A stretch of DNA of 7,304 nucleotides, taken from the NCBI GenBank assembly GCA_900544255.1, contig UQUM01000066.1:1-7304 (forward strand). Reading direction: 5' to 3'. The notes beneath the pieces were generated by a model. That model had not been told where the DNA came from. It worked only from the letters and a program-made list of their open reading frames with translations, and did no database searches. Within the stretch, counting starts at the first letter, position 1; each line of letters starts with the position of its first letter. This stretch comes from an uncultured Sutterella sp. (lineage in GTDB: Bacteria; Pseudomonadota; Gammaproteobacteria; Burkholderiales; Burkholderiaceae_F). Of this stretch, positions 1-5,960 are shown piece after piece. Position numbers and translations under genes: made by a program.

Positions 1-31
1 CCGAAAGGAGCTTGTATTTGTAGGTTCTCAT
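1..31 (-). CDS. tnpB: TnpB (IS605 OrfB-type) RNA-guided nuclease, N-terminal 10 codons only
   Basis: Reading the minus strand from the ATG at 31-29 gives MRTYKYKLLS and runs off the window. This is the characteristic opening of IS605 OrfB/TnpB proteins (M-[RK]-T-Y-K-[YF]-[RK]-L), the first strand of the wedge domain. TnpB is an omega-RNA-guided DNA nuclease with a RuvC domain, ancestral to Cas12, that helps the transposon persist at its donor site. Only the start is visible, so the RuvC residues cannot be checked. No strong ribosome-binding site sits close to the ATG; a purine-rich AGGAGGAGG lies about 60 nt upstream within the left-end hairpin. The call depends on ten residues plus the hairpin context. 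It agrees with the independent right end of a similar element at the other window edge. Confidence 0.62.
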   Translation of the reverse strand, partial: MRTYKYKLLS

Positions 32-92
32 GGTTGAAATGATACAGCGGATCTTCCGTAGTTTTGAACACAACAACTTGGGCGCCTTATAT

Positions 93-112
93 CCTCCTCC
101 TGAAGGAACAGG
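93..112 (-). repeat. Imperfect hairpin of the IS left end (IP-L)
   Basis: On the minus strand the sequence CCTGTTCCTTCAGGAGGAGG folds on itself. CCT pairs with AGG at the outside, then come one mismatch and a G.T pair, then an inner TCCT/AGGA-type stem. It is preceded on the same strand by AAAA. In the well-studied IS608 the corresponding guide tetrad before the left hairpin is AAAG and the target is TTAC. Here the pair would be AAAA and TTAT. Such mismatched hairpins are the TnpA recognition structures of this family. Confidence 0.5.
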
Positions 113-128
113 TTTTACGGCGCGTGTG

Positions 129-736
129 ATAACCCCACGTCGACCATCGTCAGCAGTGCCGAACTTCTCGATTGGATTGCGTCTCGCCCGGCCCGTACGG
201 TCTTCGTCGCGGATGAAGCGTATGCGGAATTCGTGGCCGATCCCACGTTTAAGTCCGCGAAGTCCTTGGTGGACGCCGGGTTTGAAAACGTCGTCGTGCT
301 GCGGACGTTCTCGAAGATTTTTGCCATGGCCGGGATGCGTTTGGGGTTCGCCTACGCCGCGTCCGAGACGATCACCCGCGTGAAGAAGCACGTAGCCTAC
401 GACATCATGATGTCGGTGCCCGCGATCGAAGCGGCGCTCGCTGATCCGGCGTTCCTCACGTATTCCCGGGAACAAAATGCCGAGGCCCGTATGATTCTGA
501 CGTCGGCTTTGGATAAGCTCGGCATTGCGTATTTGCCGAGCCAGACGAATTTCGTCTTCATGAACCTCAAGGCGCCCTTAAAGCCCTTTGCCGACCGGAT
601 GAAGGCGGAAGCAATCTGGGTGGGGCGTCCCTTCCCGCCCGCTTTGACATGGTGCCGCGTGTCCCTGGGAACCCCCGCGGAAACGACGTACTTCGTCAAA
701 AAACTCTTCGAATTCCGTGAAAAAGGCTGGGTGTAG
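129..736 (+). pseudogene. PLP-dependent class I/II aminotransferase (HisC-like), 5' part removed by IS insertion
   Basis: The frame from 128 reads (N)NPTSTIV, then VFVADEAYAEF with the PLP-binding D-E-A-Y at 212-223, then RTFSKIFAMAGMRLGFAYA with the Schiff-base lysine codon at 314-316. Near the end is CRVSLGTPAET, whose arginine (656-658) should bind the substrate carboxylate. These are the ordered motifs of fold-type I aminotransferases related to histidinol-phosphate aminotransferase. About 200 residues remain of an expected 350 or so. The N-terminal half, including the first PLP-phosphate-binding segment, is missing because the upstream sequence is an IS end and the frame meets a stop at 101-103. 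A GTG at 233 could start a shorter product, but it would lack the NNPT loop and is unlikely to be active. The RPFPP...WCRVSLGTP tail recalls the broader aromatic/HisC2-type aminotransferases, so I do not assign hisC. The 5' half presumably lies on the far side of the IS. Confidence 0.85.
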
Positions 737-746
737 CTGCCCGTGA

Positions 747-783
747 AAAACGCCCCGACGGCGACAAAACCTCGGGGCGTTTT
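747..783. terminator. Bidirectional rho-independent terminator
   Basis: A perfect 12-bp stem pairs AAAACGCCCCGA (747-758) with TCGGGGCGTTTT (772-783) around a 13-nt loop. It has a T-tract on the plus strand and, through the leading A-tract, a T-tract on the minus strand. It lies 10 nt after the stop of the aminotransferase remnant and 17 nt beyond the hslO stop, so it can end transcription from both convergent genes. Confidence 0.88.
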
Positions 784-799
784 GTCGGAAGGTGACGGG

Positions 800-1726
800 T
801 TACTGCTTTGTCATCGTCGTCGGCGACATCGCGGCCTGATCCGAGAAGAGGGTGGCGACGTCGATAGCGTCCATTTGGTAGACCGACCCGCAGAATGAGC
901 AGGTCACTTCGATTTTTCCCTTTTCGGCAATGATGCTCTCGGCTTCTTGGCGCCCGAGGCTCTTTACGATGCGGCGGATGCCGTCCGCGGAGCAGCGGCA
1001 GCGGAATTCGGGCTTGAGGTCTTTTGTTACGACGGGATTCAGTTCCCAGAAAAGGTGACGCGCGAGCGTGAGAGCATCGTCCTTCAGAAGTTCGTCGCGC
1101 GTGACGGTTTCGGCGTAAACGGTGACGGACTTGAGGGATTCTTCGGGCGTCAACTCCGCATTGCCGCCGACGCCGCCGGAACTTGCGACATGCTGCACGA
1201 GAACGCCGCCCGCCGTCGTTTCGTCCGCAGCGAGCCACAGACGCGTCTGCAGCTGATCGGACTGCGTGAGGAACGATTCCAGCGTTTCGGCGACGGTCGC
1301 GCCCGTGAGCGGGACGACGCTCTGATAGGGCTGCTCGCCCTGCGCGCGGTCGGCGGCGTCAAGGATCATGGCGCAGCGGCCCGTGCCGTCGCAGTTGACG
1401 AGGTCTTTGAAGGTGGCGTCGGCGGGGACGTTTTCGGGCTTCACGGAAAGTTGCGCCGTAGCGCGCACCGTGAGGCCGTTTCGCACTTCGACGAGCGCGA
1501 GACGCACGGGGCCCGCGCCCTGGATCTGCAGTACGACGGCACCGGTGAACTTCAGGTTGCAGGCCATCATGAGAGCCGCTGCCGTGAGTTCGCCCAACAT
1601 ATTGCGCACCGGAGCGGGGAGGTGCTGATTGCGACTGATCGCCTGCCAGCAGTCTTCAAGGTGAATCACTTCCGCGTGACAGTTGCGGTCCGCGAAGAGA
1701 ACTTTGACAATTTTGTCGTCGGCCAT
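800..1726 (-). CDS. hslO: Hsp33 redox-regulated chaperone
   Basis: The 308-residue product matches the usual 290-320 length of Hsp33, a cytoplasmic holdase. It is switched on when oxidants release zinc from a C-terminal cysteine cluster, and it protects unfolding proteins during bleach or peroxide/heat stress. The cluster is present as C243-x-C245 (in EFRCRCS) and C276-x-x-C279 (in VTCSFCG), the CxC...CxxC zinc signature. The N-terminal domain carries family features such as the EL-T-A-A-L-MM-LK-F region (residues 46-60) and Q-G-x-GP-x-x-x (69-74). The start is the ATG at 1726-1724, preceded by a modest purine stretch (GAAAGAA). The gene is monocistronic, divergent from the PHP gene and convergent with the aminotransferase remnant. 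Extra cysteines at 6-terminal-proximal positions 16, 26, 56, 112 and 118 are of unknown significance. Confidence 0.95.
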   Translation of the reverse strand: MADDKIVKVLFADRNCHAEVIHLEDCWQAISRNQHLPAPVRNMLGELTAAALMMACNLKFTGAVVLQIQGAGPVRLALVEVRNGLTVRATAQLSVKPENVPADATFKDLVNCDGTGRCAMILDAADRAQGEQPYQSVVPLTGATVAETLESFLTQSDQLQTRLWLAADETTAGGVLVQHVASSGGVGGNAELTPEESLKSVTVYAETVTRDELLKDDALTLARHLFWELNPVVTKDLKPEFRCRCSADGIRRIVKSLGRQEAESIIAEKGKIEVTCSFCGSVYQMDAIDVATLFSDQAAMSPTTMTKQ

Positions 1727-1761
1727 GGTGTTCTTTCAAAGGAAGAATCAACGATCCCGCA

Positions 1762-1789
1762 ATCTTAACGGACGCGAAGCCCGTACAAT
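1762..1789. promoter_or_regulatory. Overlapping divergent promoter candidates for hslO and the PHP gene
   Basis: On the plus strand TACAAT (1784-1789) is a good -10 hexamer 33 nt before the PHP gene start, with no clear -35. On the minus strand TTGTAC (plus 1783-1788) and TAAGAT (plus 1762-1767), 15 nt apart, could serve hslO. The two would share the GTACAAT bases, so the two polymerases could exclude each other. This comes from pattern matching alone in a 95-bp divergent gap. Confidence 0.35.
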
Positions 1790-1821
1790 GAGCGCAGACA
1801 TTAAAAAACGAAGGAAATTTT

Positions 1822-2655
1822 GTGACAATTGATCTTCATATGCACAGTACGGCAAGCGACGGGGAACTCGCGCCTGCGGCGCTGATGCAGTTTGCCGCCG
1901 GTTTGGGCGTCACGACGATTGCGCTCACGGATCACGATACGGCCGCGGGCGTAGGGGAAGCCCGTGCGGCCGCCCATGGGCTCGGCATGCAGTTTTATTC
2001 CGGCATTGAGGTGTCGTGTCAGTGGGGAAAGCGCTGCATTCACGTGGTGGGGCTCGGTATTGATGAGGACGATGCGGCGCTCGCGGCGGCTGTCGAACGC
2101 TTTGCGCAGCAGCGGGCCCGGCGGGCACGGGATATTGCGGATAAATTGATGGCGCTGGGGTGTCCGGATCTTTGTGAACGGGCCGTCGAAATTGCGCCCA
2201 ACAAAGCCGTGATTTCCCGTAATCACTTCGCCCAGGCGCTCATCGAAGCCGGCGTCGTCAAGAATCAGCAGGAGGCGTTTGATCGCTTCCTGGGGGACAA
2301 TGCGCCGGCCTTCGTGATGGCGCCGTGGCCGGAATTAACGGCGGCGGTCGACCTCATCCGCGGTGCGGGCGGGGTGGCGGTGCTGGCACACCCCGGGCGC
2401 TACAGCTTTAAAAAAGACTGGATGTTGGATGGGTTGGTCGAGGAATTTGTGAAGGCCGGGGGACGCGCCGTCGAGGTGGTAAGCGGCAGTCAGCCTGCGG
2501 AATTTACGCCGCGGTGCCTTGATTGGGCGCGGAAGTACGATTTGGCAGTGTCCGTCGGGTCGGACTTTCACAGCCGCAAGGGGATTCGTCCGCTTCCGGG
2601 ACAAGCGGGCCCGATGCCCGAAGGCATGACGCCGGTGACGGCGCTGTTGCCGTAG
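1822..2655 (+). CDS. rnm: PHP-domain phosphoesterase, RNase AM / 3',5'-nucleoside bisphosphate phosphatase type
   Basis: The 277-residue protein is a polymerase-and-histidinol-phosphatase (PHP) metal-dependent hydrolase of the YciV/TrpH (COG0613) group. Characterised relatives remove the 3' phosphate from nucleoside 3',5'-bisphosphates and act as 5'-3' exonucleases on short RNA. Metal ligands appear in order: H6-x-H8 with D13 (DLHMHSTASDG), D37-H38-D39 (LTDHD), E63 (SGIEVS), H74, H135 (RNHFA), H190 (LAHPGRY), and D248-x-H250 (GSDFHS). That is a complete PHP set. An insertion of about 100 residues between E63 and H190 with RARDI-x-x-KL-x-x-LG is typical of this subgroup. The start is GTG at 1822 with AAGGAA (1811-1816) upstream; the first PHP motif begins at residue 4, so no later start is possible. 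It stands alone, divergent from hslO. The family assignment is firm, but the exact substrate is inferred. Confidence 0.9.
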   Translation: MTIDLHMHSTASDGELAPAALMQFAAGLGVTTIALTDHDTAAGVGEARAAAHGLGMQFYSGIEVSCQWGKRCIHVVGLGIDEDDAALAAAVERFAQQRARRARDIADKLMALGCPDLCERAVEIAPNKAVISRNHFAQALIEAGVVKNQQEAFDRFLGDNAPAFVMAPWPELTAAVDLIRGAGGVAVLAHPGRYSFKKDWMLDGLVEEFVKAGGRAVEVVSGSQPAEFTPRCLDWARKYDLAVSVGSDFHSRKGIRPLPGQAGPMPEGMTPVTALLP

Positions 2656-2663
2656 GTAATACA

Positions 2664-2682
2664 AATGAGATTGATTCTCGTT
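2664..2682. promoter_or_regulatory. Fur-box-like operator
   Basis: AATGAGATTGATTCTCGTT is a 19-bp dyad centred on 2673, with 7 of 9 pairs complementary and one more matching pair outside (2663/2683). It closely resembles the AATGAGAATNATTCTCATT form of Fur boxes. It ends 44 nt before the small HMA gene and overlaps a possible -35 hexamer. Its orientation and place point to iron-dependent repression of that gene. Fur itself is not in the window. Confidence 0.6.
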
Positions 2683-2697
2683 TTTACGGCGTAAAAT
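2671..2697 (+). promoter_or_regulatory. Promoter candidate of the HMA gene
   Basis: TTGATT (2671-2676) and TAAAAT (2692-2697) are 15 nt apart, short of the 17-nt ideal but with good hexamers. The -35 lies inside the Fur-like dyad, which would make repression straightforward. The transcript would start near 2704, giving a leader of about 20 nt that includes the GGGAGA ribosome-binding site. Confidence 0.4.
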
Positions 2698-2726
2698 CCT
2701 GGAACTTTCTTTTTGGGAGAAACTCC

Positions 2727-2984
2727 ATGTACCAGATTACGGTAGGCGTGGAAGGCATGGCCTGCGAAATGTGCGAAGCCCATGTGAACGAAGCCGTCCG
2801 CAAAGCCTTTGACGTGAAGAAGGTGACGTCGTCTCACGGCAAGAAGCAGACGGTGATTTTGTCGGAGACGCCGCTCTCGGAAGCCGAAGTGCGTAAGACG
2901 ATTGATGCCACGGGGTACCAGACGACGAGTTTTGAGTCGGCGCCTTACGAAAAGAAGGGGTTCTTCGCGAAGCTCTTCGGTTGA
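2727..2984 (+). CDS. Small heavy-metal-associated (HMA) domain protein
   Basis: An 85-residue single HMA domain, the fold of Atx1/CopZ copper chaperones and of metal-ATPase N-termini. The metal loop is G10-M-A-C13-E-M-C16 (GMxCxxC), followed by a helix starting EAHVNEAVRKAF. The ferredoxin-like pattern then continues to ATGYQTTS at 61-68. The tail YEKKGFFAKLFG is basic and aromatic and lies outside the fold. The start is the ATG at 2727 with GGGAGA (2715-2720) at 6-nt spacing; upstream codons in the same frame overlap the preceding gene and do not resemble a protein. It stands alone, with no copper ATPase or CopY/CueR-type regulator nearby. A Fur-like box lies in front, so the metal handled may be linked to iron and not, or not only, to copper. 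The stretch KKVTSSHGKK (31-40), with a histidine, replaces the usual short turn and is distinctive. Confidence 0.88.
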   Translation: MYQITVGVEGMACEMCEAHVNEAVRKAFDVKKVTSSHGKKQTVILSETPLSEAEVRKTIDATGYQTTSFESAPYEKKGFFAKLFG

Positions 2985-3009
2985 ATCGCTCTCGCTGCGT
3001 CAGTCCGTC

Positions 3010-3035
3010 AAAACTGCTCTTCGGGGCAGTTTTTT
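3010..3035 (+). terminator. Rho-independent terminator with UUCG tetraloop
   Basis: AAAACTGCTC (3010-3019) pairs with GGGCAGTTTT (3024-3033), a 10-bp stem including one T.G pair. It closes on C-UUCG-G and is followed by a run of six T (3030-3035). It lies 26 nt after the HMA stop codon and ends that transcript before the next operator region. Confidence 0.9.
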
Positions 3036-3045
3036 ATGTCTGCTA

Positions 3046-3073
3046 TTTGCCAATGACAAAACAATGGTAATAT
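3046..3073 (+). promoter_or_regulatory. Promoter candidate of the COG2865-type gene
   Basis: TAATAT (3068-3073) is a strong -10 hexamer in the spacer between the two operator boxes. TTTGCC (3046-3051), inside the first box, is a possible -35 at 16-nt spacing. Transcription would then begin within the second box, near 3080, leaving a leader of about 60 nt. Confidence 0.45.
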
Positions 3074-3102
3074 TTTGTCATTGGCAAAGCAATTTGTCAT
3101 TG
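3046..3102. promoter_or_regulatory. Operator array: two facing 15-bp boxes plus a half box
   Basis: A perfect 16-bp inverted repeat, TTTGCCAATGACAAAA (3046-3061) and TTTTGTCATTGGCAAA (3073-3088), surrounds an 11-nt spacer. Each arm is itself a near-palindrome of the form TTTGYCAWTGRCAAA, so the arms are best read as two dimer sites in opposite orientation. A third TTTGTCATTG (3093-3102) repeats ten bases of the second box. The array lies between the upstream terminator and the ATP-binding regulator gene and covers its likely promoter. That is the expected layout for autoregulation by its winged-helix domain. Which protein binds is inferred. Confidence 0.8.
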
Positions 3103-3138
3103 TAGTGTGAAGTCGACAAAAATTGACGGAGAACGGGG

Positions 3139-4593
3139 ATGGCAGAGCACGAAATGTGGATGCAGGGTGAATCTCAGGCGGTTGAATATAAAGAACACTT
3201 TGACGGCAAGGCGGATCGAAGCCGTTTTATGCGGACGGTCGTGGCTTTTGCGAACGGGGCCGGCGGAAAAATTGTCATTGGCATTGAAGACGGCACCGGA
3301 CGGGTAGTGGGATTGCCCGCCGAGGCGAATCTCCCTCAGCTGATGGATGCCGTCGTCAACGCCGTCATGGATCAATGTGCGCCGATGATTTCGCTGCAGG
3401 TTCGTCTGGAATCGTATCAGGGAAAAAACGTTCTCGTGACCGATGTTTTTCCCGGCAATCTGACGCCGTATTTCGTGAGACGCTTGGGGCGCACCGACGG
3501 CGTTTTTGTCCGCGTCGGCGCAACGACTCGTCCGGCAGACGATGCGGTACGGCGTGAGTTGGAATTTCGGGGCGCCCGCCGATCTTTGGATGCGGAACGT
3601 TCGTCGCGCGGGGGCGAACTGACGGCGGAACGGATTGACGGACTTTGTGATCGGCTTTACCGCGAGGCCGCGAAAAATGCGGCGAGTCTTGCGTTCTCCG
3701 AACCCGTACTTCGACCCGGTCTGCCGCAGCTGAAGAGTTGGCAGCTCGTGACGGAAACGGACGGCCGACTGTGGCCGACGTACGGCTTTGAATTGCTCGA
3801 GGGAACGGCGGAAGATATGCCGGGGGCCGTCGTGCGCTGCGGGTTATTTTTAGGGACGAGCCGGGTTGCGATCGGCGACACGAAAGTGTTCAAGGGCGGG
3901 CTCATCGAAGAATTTCATCAGACGATGGAATGGATTCTTTCCAAACTTGAAACCCGATGGGTGATTGAAGGCGGGGAACGTTACGACGTGCCGGAACTGC
4001 CGCCGGAGGCGATTCGTGAACTCGTCATGAATGCCCTTTGCCACCGAAGCTATTTTGCGGCCGATGAACCCGTGACGGTGGCGTTTTATCGGGATCGGCT
4101 GGAAATTACGTCGCCCGGCGGACTGCCGGCGTCGCTGAGTCTGGCGCAAGTTTTAAAGGGACACACGGTTTTCCGCAATGCCGCGCTTGCCAACGCTCTG
4201 CTGTATTGTCGGTTGATAGAACGTTGGGGCAGCGGTATTCCTCGGGCTTTCGCCGCCATGGAACGCTGGAAATTATTACCGCCCGGAATGGAAGATATGG
4301 GCACGGCGCTGCGGGTGGTACTGCGCCGTCCGTCGGCCGATTGGGACGCTTCACGGGTTCTGCAGCCGCTCAAAGGTGAAGAACCGTCTGCACTGGATAA
4401 GGAGACGACGCAGGAGGAGGCGGTGCTCGCAGCGATTCGTCGGAAACCGAAGGCGACGCTGCGGGAATTGTCCGATGAAATCGGCATCAACCTCACGGGG
4501 CGTCAGATTCGCTACATTGAAGACAAGCTGAAGGCGGCGGGGCGCTTGGAACGAAAAGGGCGCGGAGGCGGCTACTGGATTGTCAAGGACTGA
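3139..4593 (+). CDS. AlbA_2/Schlafen-type, GHKL-like ATP-binding and winged-helix regulator (COG2865 type)
   Basis: A 484-residue soluble protein of three parts. Residues 8-130 are an AlbA_2 (Schlafen AAA_4) domain: ESQAVEYKEHF, FMRTVVAFANGAGGKIVIGIED (conserved FANG-x-GG) and GVFVRVGATTRPA. Residues 285-395 are a C-terminal ATPase-like domain of the COG2865 group with GHKL-like elements: E294-x-x-x-N298-A (PPEAIRELVMNALCHRSY), DRLEITSPGGLP (319-330), and RWGSGIPRA (362-370). Residues 423-484 form a winged helix: ATLRELSDEIGI, then GRQIRYIEDKLKAAGRLERKGRGGGYW. Members are usually annotated as putative transcriptional regulators or ATP-binding proteins; their ligand and biological role are poorly known, and some Schlafen-domain proteins act in phage defence. 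The start at 3139 has GGAGA (3128-3132) in place. The operator array directly upstream suggests self-repression. No partner gene lies alongside: HMA is cut off by a terminator, and lplT is convergent. Confidence 0.85.
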   Translation: MAEHEMWMQGESQAVEYKEHFDGKADRSRFMRTVVAFANGAGGKIVIGIEDGTGRVVGLPAEANLPQLMDAVVNAVMDQCAPMISLQVRLESYQGKNVLVTDVFPGNLTPYFVRRLGRTDGVFVRVGATTRPADDAVRRELEFRGARRSLDAERSSRGGELTAERIDGLCDRLYREAAKNAASLAFSEPVLRPGLPQLKSWQLVTETDGRLWPTYGFELLEGTAEDMPGAVVRCGLFLGTSRVAIGDTKVFKGGLIEEFHQTMEWILSKLETRWVIEGGERYDVPELPPEAIRELVMNALCHRSYFAADEPVTVAFYRDRLEITSPGGLPASLSLAQVLKGHTVFRNAALANALLYCRLIERWGSGIPRAFAAMERWKLLPPGMEDMGTALRVVLRRPSADWDASRVLQPLKGEEPSALDKETTQEEAVLAAIRRKPKATLRELSDEIGINLTGRQIRYIEDKLKAAGRLERKGRGGGYWIVKD

Positions 4594-4622
4594 AAAAATC
4601 ATCCCCGCGCGAGGCGGGGATG
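4594..4622 (-). terminator. Rho-independent terminator of lplT
   Basis: CATCCCCGC (4600-4608) and GCGGGGATG (4614-4622) form a 9-bp perfect stem with a 5-nt loop. Read on the minus strand, the stem is followed by a short spacer and TTTTTT (4598-4593), as expected for ending the lplT transcript 11 nt beyond its stop. There is no T-run on the plus side, so the regulator gene probably does not terminate efficiently here. Confidence 0.82.
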
Positions 4623-4632
4623 CGGAAGTGGA

Positions 4633-5946
4633 TCAATGGCGTTTTTCTTCGCCGATGAGATGCAGGCTGTCGCAGCGCTTTTGGTTGTGGCGGTGGCGCA
4701 GAATCACGAGGCACATACTCACCGAGACAAAGAGGCCGAAAAGCGTCATCGTCAGCGGCACCGAGAGGTCGCTCTTAATGAGAAGCGAATAGATGCCGAG
4801 CATCACGAGAATCGACGAATTTTCGTTGAAATTCTGCACGGCGATGGAGCGCCCGGCACTCATCAGCACGTGGCCGCGATGCTGCAAGAGGGCGTTCATC
4901 GGCACGACGAAGTAGCCGGCACAGACCCCCACGAGAATCATCATGAAGCAGGCGAGGACGACGGCCCAGCGGATCGCGAAGGGGCCGACGACGAGTTCGC
5001 CCGGCACCATTGAGGCTTCAAAGTAACTCATGCTCGTGACGAGGAGTCCCATGATGACGCCCATCGGCAGCACGTTAAGCGACTTCTTCAAGGGGACGGT
5101 GGCCGCGGCCAAAACCGCACCCAGAGCGATCCCCACGGAAACGACCGCCTGAAGAACCGCCGCCTGCGAAAGATTCATCGCGAGCGCATGGTCGGCCCAC
5201 TTAAGCACGAGGAACTGCAGGACGGCGCCGGCGCCCCAAAAGAGCGTGGTGACGGAAAGGGAAATCTGTCCCAAGGCGTCTTTCCAGAGCAGACCGCAGG
5301 AACCGATGAAGTTGTGAATACTCTTTAACGGTTCGAAGGATAAGTGCGGGTAACGGGCGCTGGTGTCGGGAATGGCGAGATTCACAAGCGCAGCCGCTGC
5401 GTACACGAAGACGATGAGCGCAATGGCGGCTTCGGCGTGATTCGTGACGCCGAGGGCGGTGAGGTGGAACGCGTCGGTGAGCCACCCTGCGACATCGGGG
5501 TGCACGAGAACGCCCCCCAACACCACGCCGAGGATGATGGAAACGACGGTGAGCCCTTCAATCCAGCCGTTGGCAATCACGAGTTTTTCCGCTGGGAGGA
5601 GCTCCGTGAGAATCCCGTATTTGGCAGGCGAATACGCCGCGGCTCCGATCCCCACGACCGCATAGGCTAAGAGCGGGTGCGAGCCGAAAAGCATCATGAG
5701 GCAACCGACGACTTTGACGGCGTTGGTGATGAACATCACGCGGCCCTTGGGCATTAGATCGGCAAAAATTCCCACCCAGGCCGCCAAGAGAATGTAGCTG
5801 ATGACGAAAAAGAGTTTTAGTAGGGGCGTCATCCACTCGGGGGCCGAAAGGCTCGTCAGGAGCGCAATGGCGGCAATAAGAAGCGCATTGTCGGCTAAGG
5901 ACGACAAAAACTGCGCCAGCATAATGGTATAAAACCCGCGTTTCAT
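4633..5946 (-). CDS. lplT: LplT lysophospholipid transporter (MFS)
   Basis: A 437-residue major-facilitator membrane protein with about 12 hydrophobic segments. LplT flips lysophosphatidylethanolamine and lysophosphatidylglycerol across the inner membrane so that they can be re-acylated inside. Family hallmarks are visible: FLSSLADNALL (13-23), the loop GIFADLMPKGRVM (59-71), YSPAKYGILTELLP (105-118) followed by NGWIEG, and PMNALLQHRGH...AGRSIAVQNFNEN (349-376). The last 25 or so residues are a hydrophilic cytoplasmic tail rich in His, Arg and Lys. The start is the ATG at 5946-5944; the nearest ribosome-binding site is AGGG (plus 5957-5960) at 10-nt spacing, which is weak. In enterobacteria lplT forms an operon with the acyltransferase gene aas; here no aas is adjacent. 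Instead the gene faces away from alr, an arrangement familiar in betaproteobacteria. Confidence 0.93.
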   Translation of the reverse strand: MKRGFYTIMLAQFLSSLADNALLIAAIALLTSLSAPEWMTPLLKLFFVISYILLAAWVGIFADLMPKGRVMFITNAVKVVGCLMMLFGSHPLLAYAVVGIGAAAYSPAKYGILTELLPAEKLVIANGWIEGLTVVSIILGVVLGGVLVHPDVAGWLTDAFHLTALGVTNHAEAAIALIVFVYAAAALVNLAIPDTSARYPHLSFEPLKSIHNFIGSCGLLWKDALGQISLSVTTLFWGAGAVLQFLVLKWADHALAMNLSQAAVLQAVVSVGIALGAVLAAATVPLKKSLNVLPMGVIMGLLVTSMSYFEASMVPGELVVGPFAIRWAVVLACFMMILVGVCAGYFVVPMNALLQHRGHVLMSAGRSIAVQNFNENSSILVMLGIYSLLIKSDLSVPLTMTLFGLFVSVSMCLVILRHRHNQKRCDSLHLIGEEKRH

Positions 5947-5960
5947 AAGGAATAAGCCCT

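Larger units (their letters stand above)
1..128 (-). mobile_element. Left end of an IS200/IS605-family (TnpB-type) element, partial
   Basis: The element reads on the minus strand from 128 to beyond the window edge. Its outer boundary is placed at 128/129 because the aminotransferase reading frame becomes recognisable exactly from 129: an AAT-AAC-CCC-ACG motif lacks only its first base. Minus-strand TTAT (plus 129-132) would be the target tetranucleotide just outside the left end. Inside lie an A-tetrad (plus 113-116), an imperfect hairpin (93-112) and, 97 nt in from the boundary, the start of tnpB. Short subterminal hairpins without terminal inverted repeats or a target duplication are what IS200/IS605 elements have. 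Base composition is visibly lower in G+C than the neighbouring genes. The rest of the element is outside the window, so whether it has tnpA is unknown. Confidence 0.72.

Noticed and set aside
30..383. A 117-codon plus-strand open frame starting in the IS end
   Set aside because: It runs out of frame over the aminotransferase remnant, and its N-terminal part is antisense to the IS left end; no protein family is recognisable.
696..1238. A 180-codon minus-strand open frame overlapping hslO and the terminator
   Set aside because: Arginine-rich composition, out of frame with Hsp33, and crossing the bidirectional terminator; a shadow frame.
947..1768. A 273-codon open frame on the plus strand
   Set aside because: It lies entirely antisense to hslO, is Arg/Gly/Ala-rich without recognisable motifs, and arises from the GC-rich codon pattern of the real gene.
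2523..2726. Possible longer N-terminus of the HMA protein
   Set aside because: The upstream codons overlap the PHP gene and pass through the Fur-like box and promoter; the ATG at 2727 has a good ribosome-binding site and starts the domain exactly.
3046..3102. CRISPR-like repeat array
   Set aside because: Two inverted and one partial direct copy within 57 bp, with no spacer regularity and a promoter between them; an operator array fits better.
4636..5013. A plus-strand open frame rich in His, Glu and Asp
   Set aside because: It is the complement of the lplT membrane-protein codons, and its composition reflects that.
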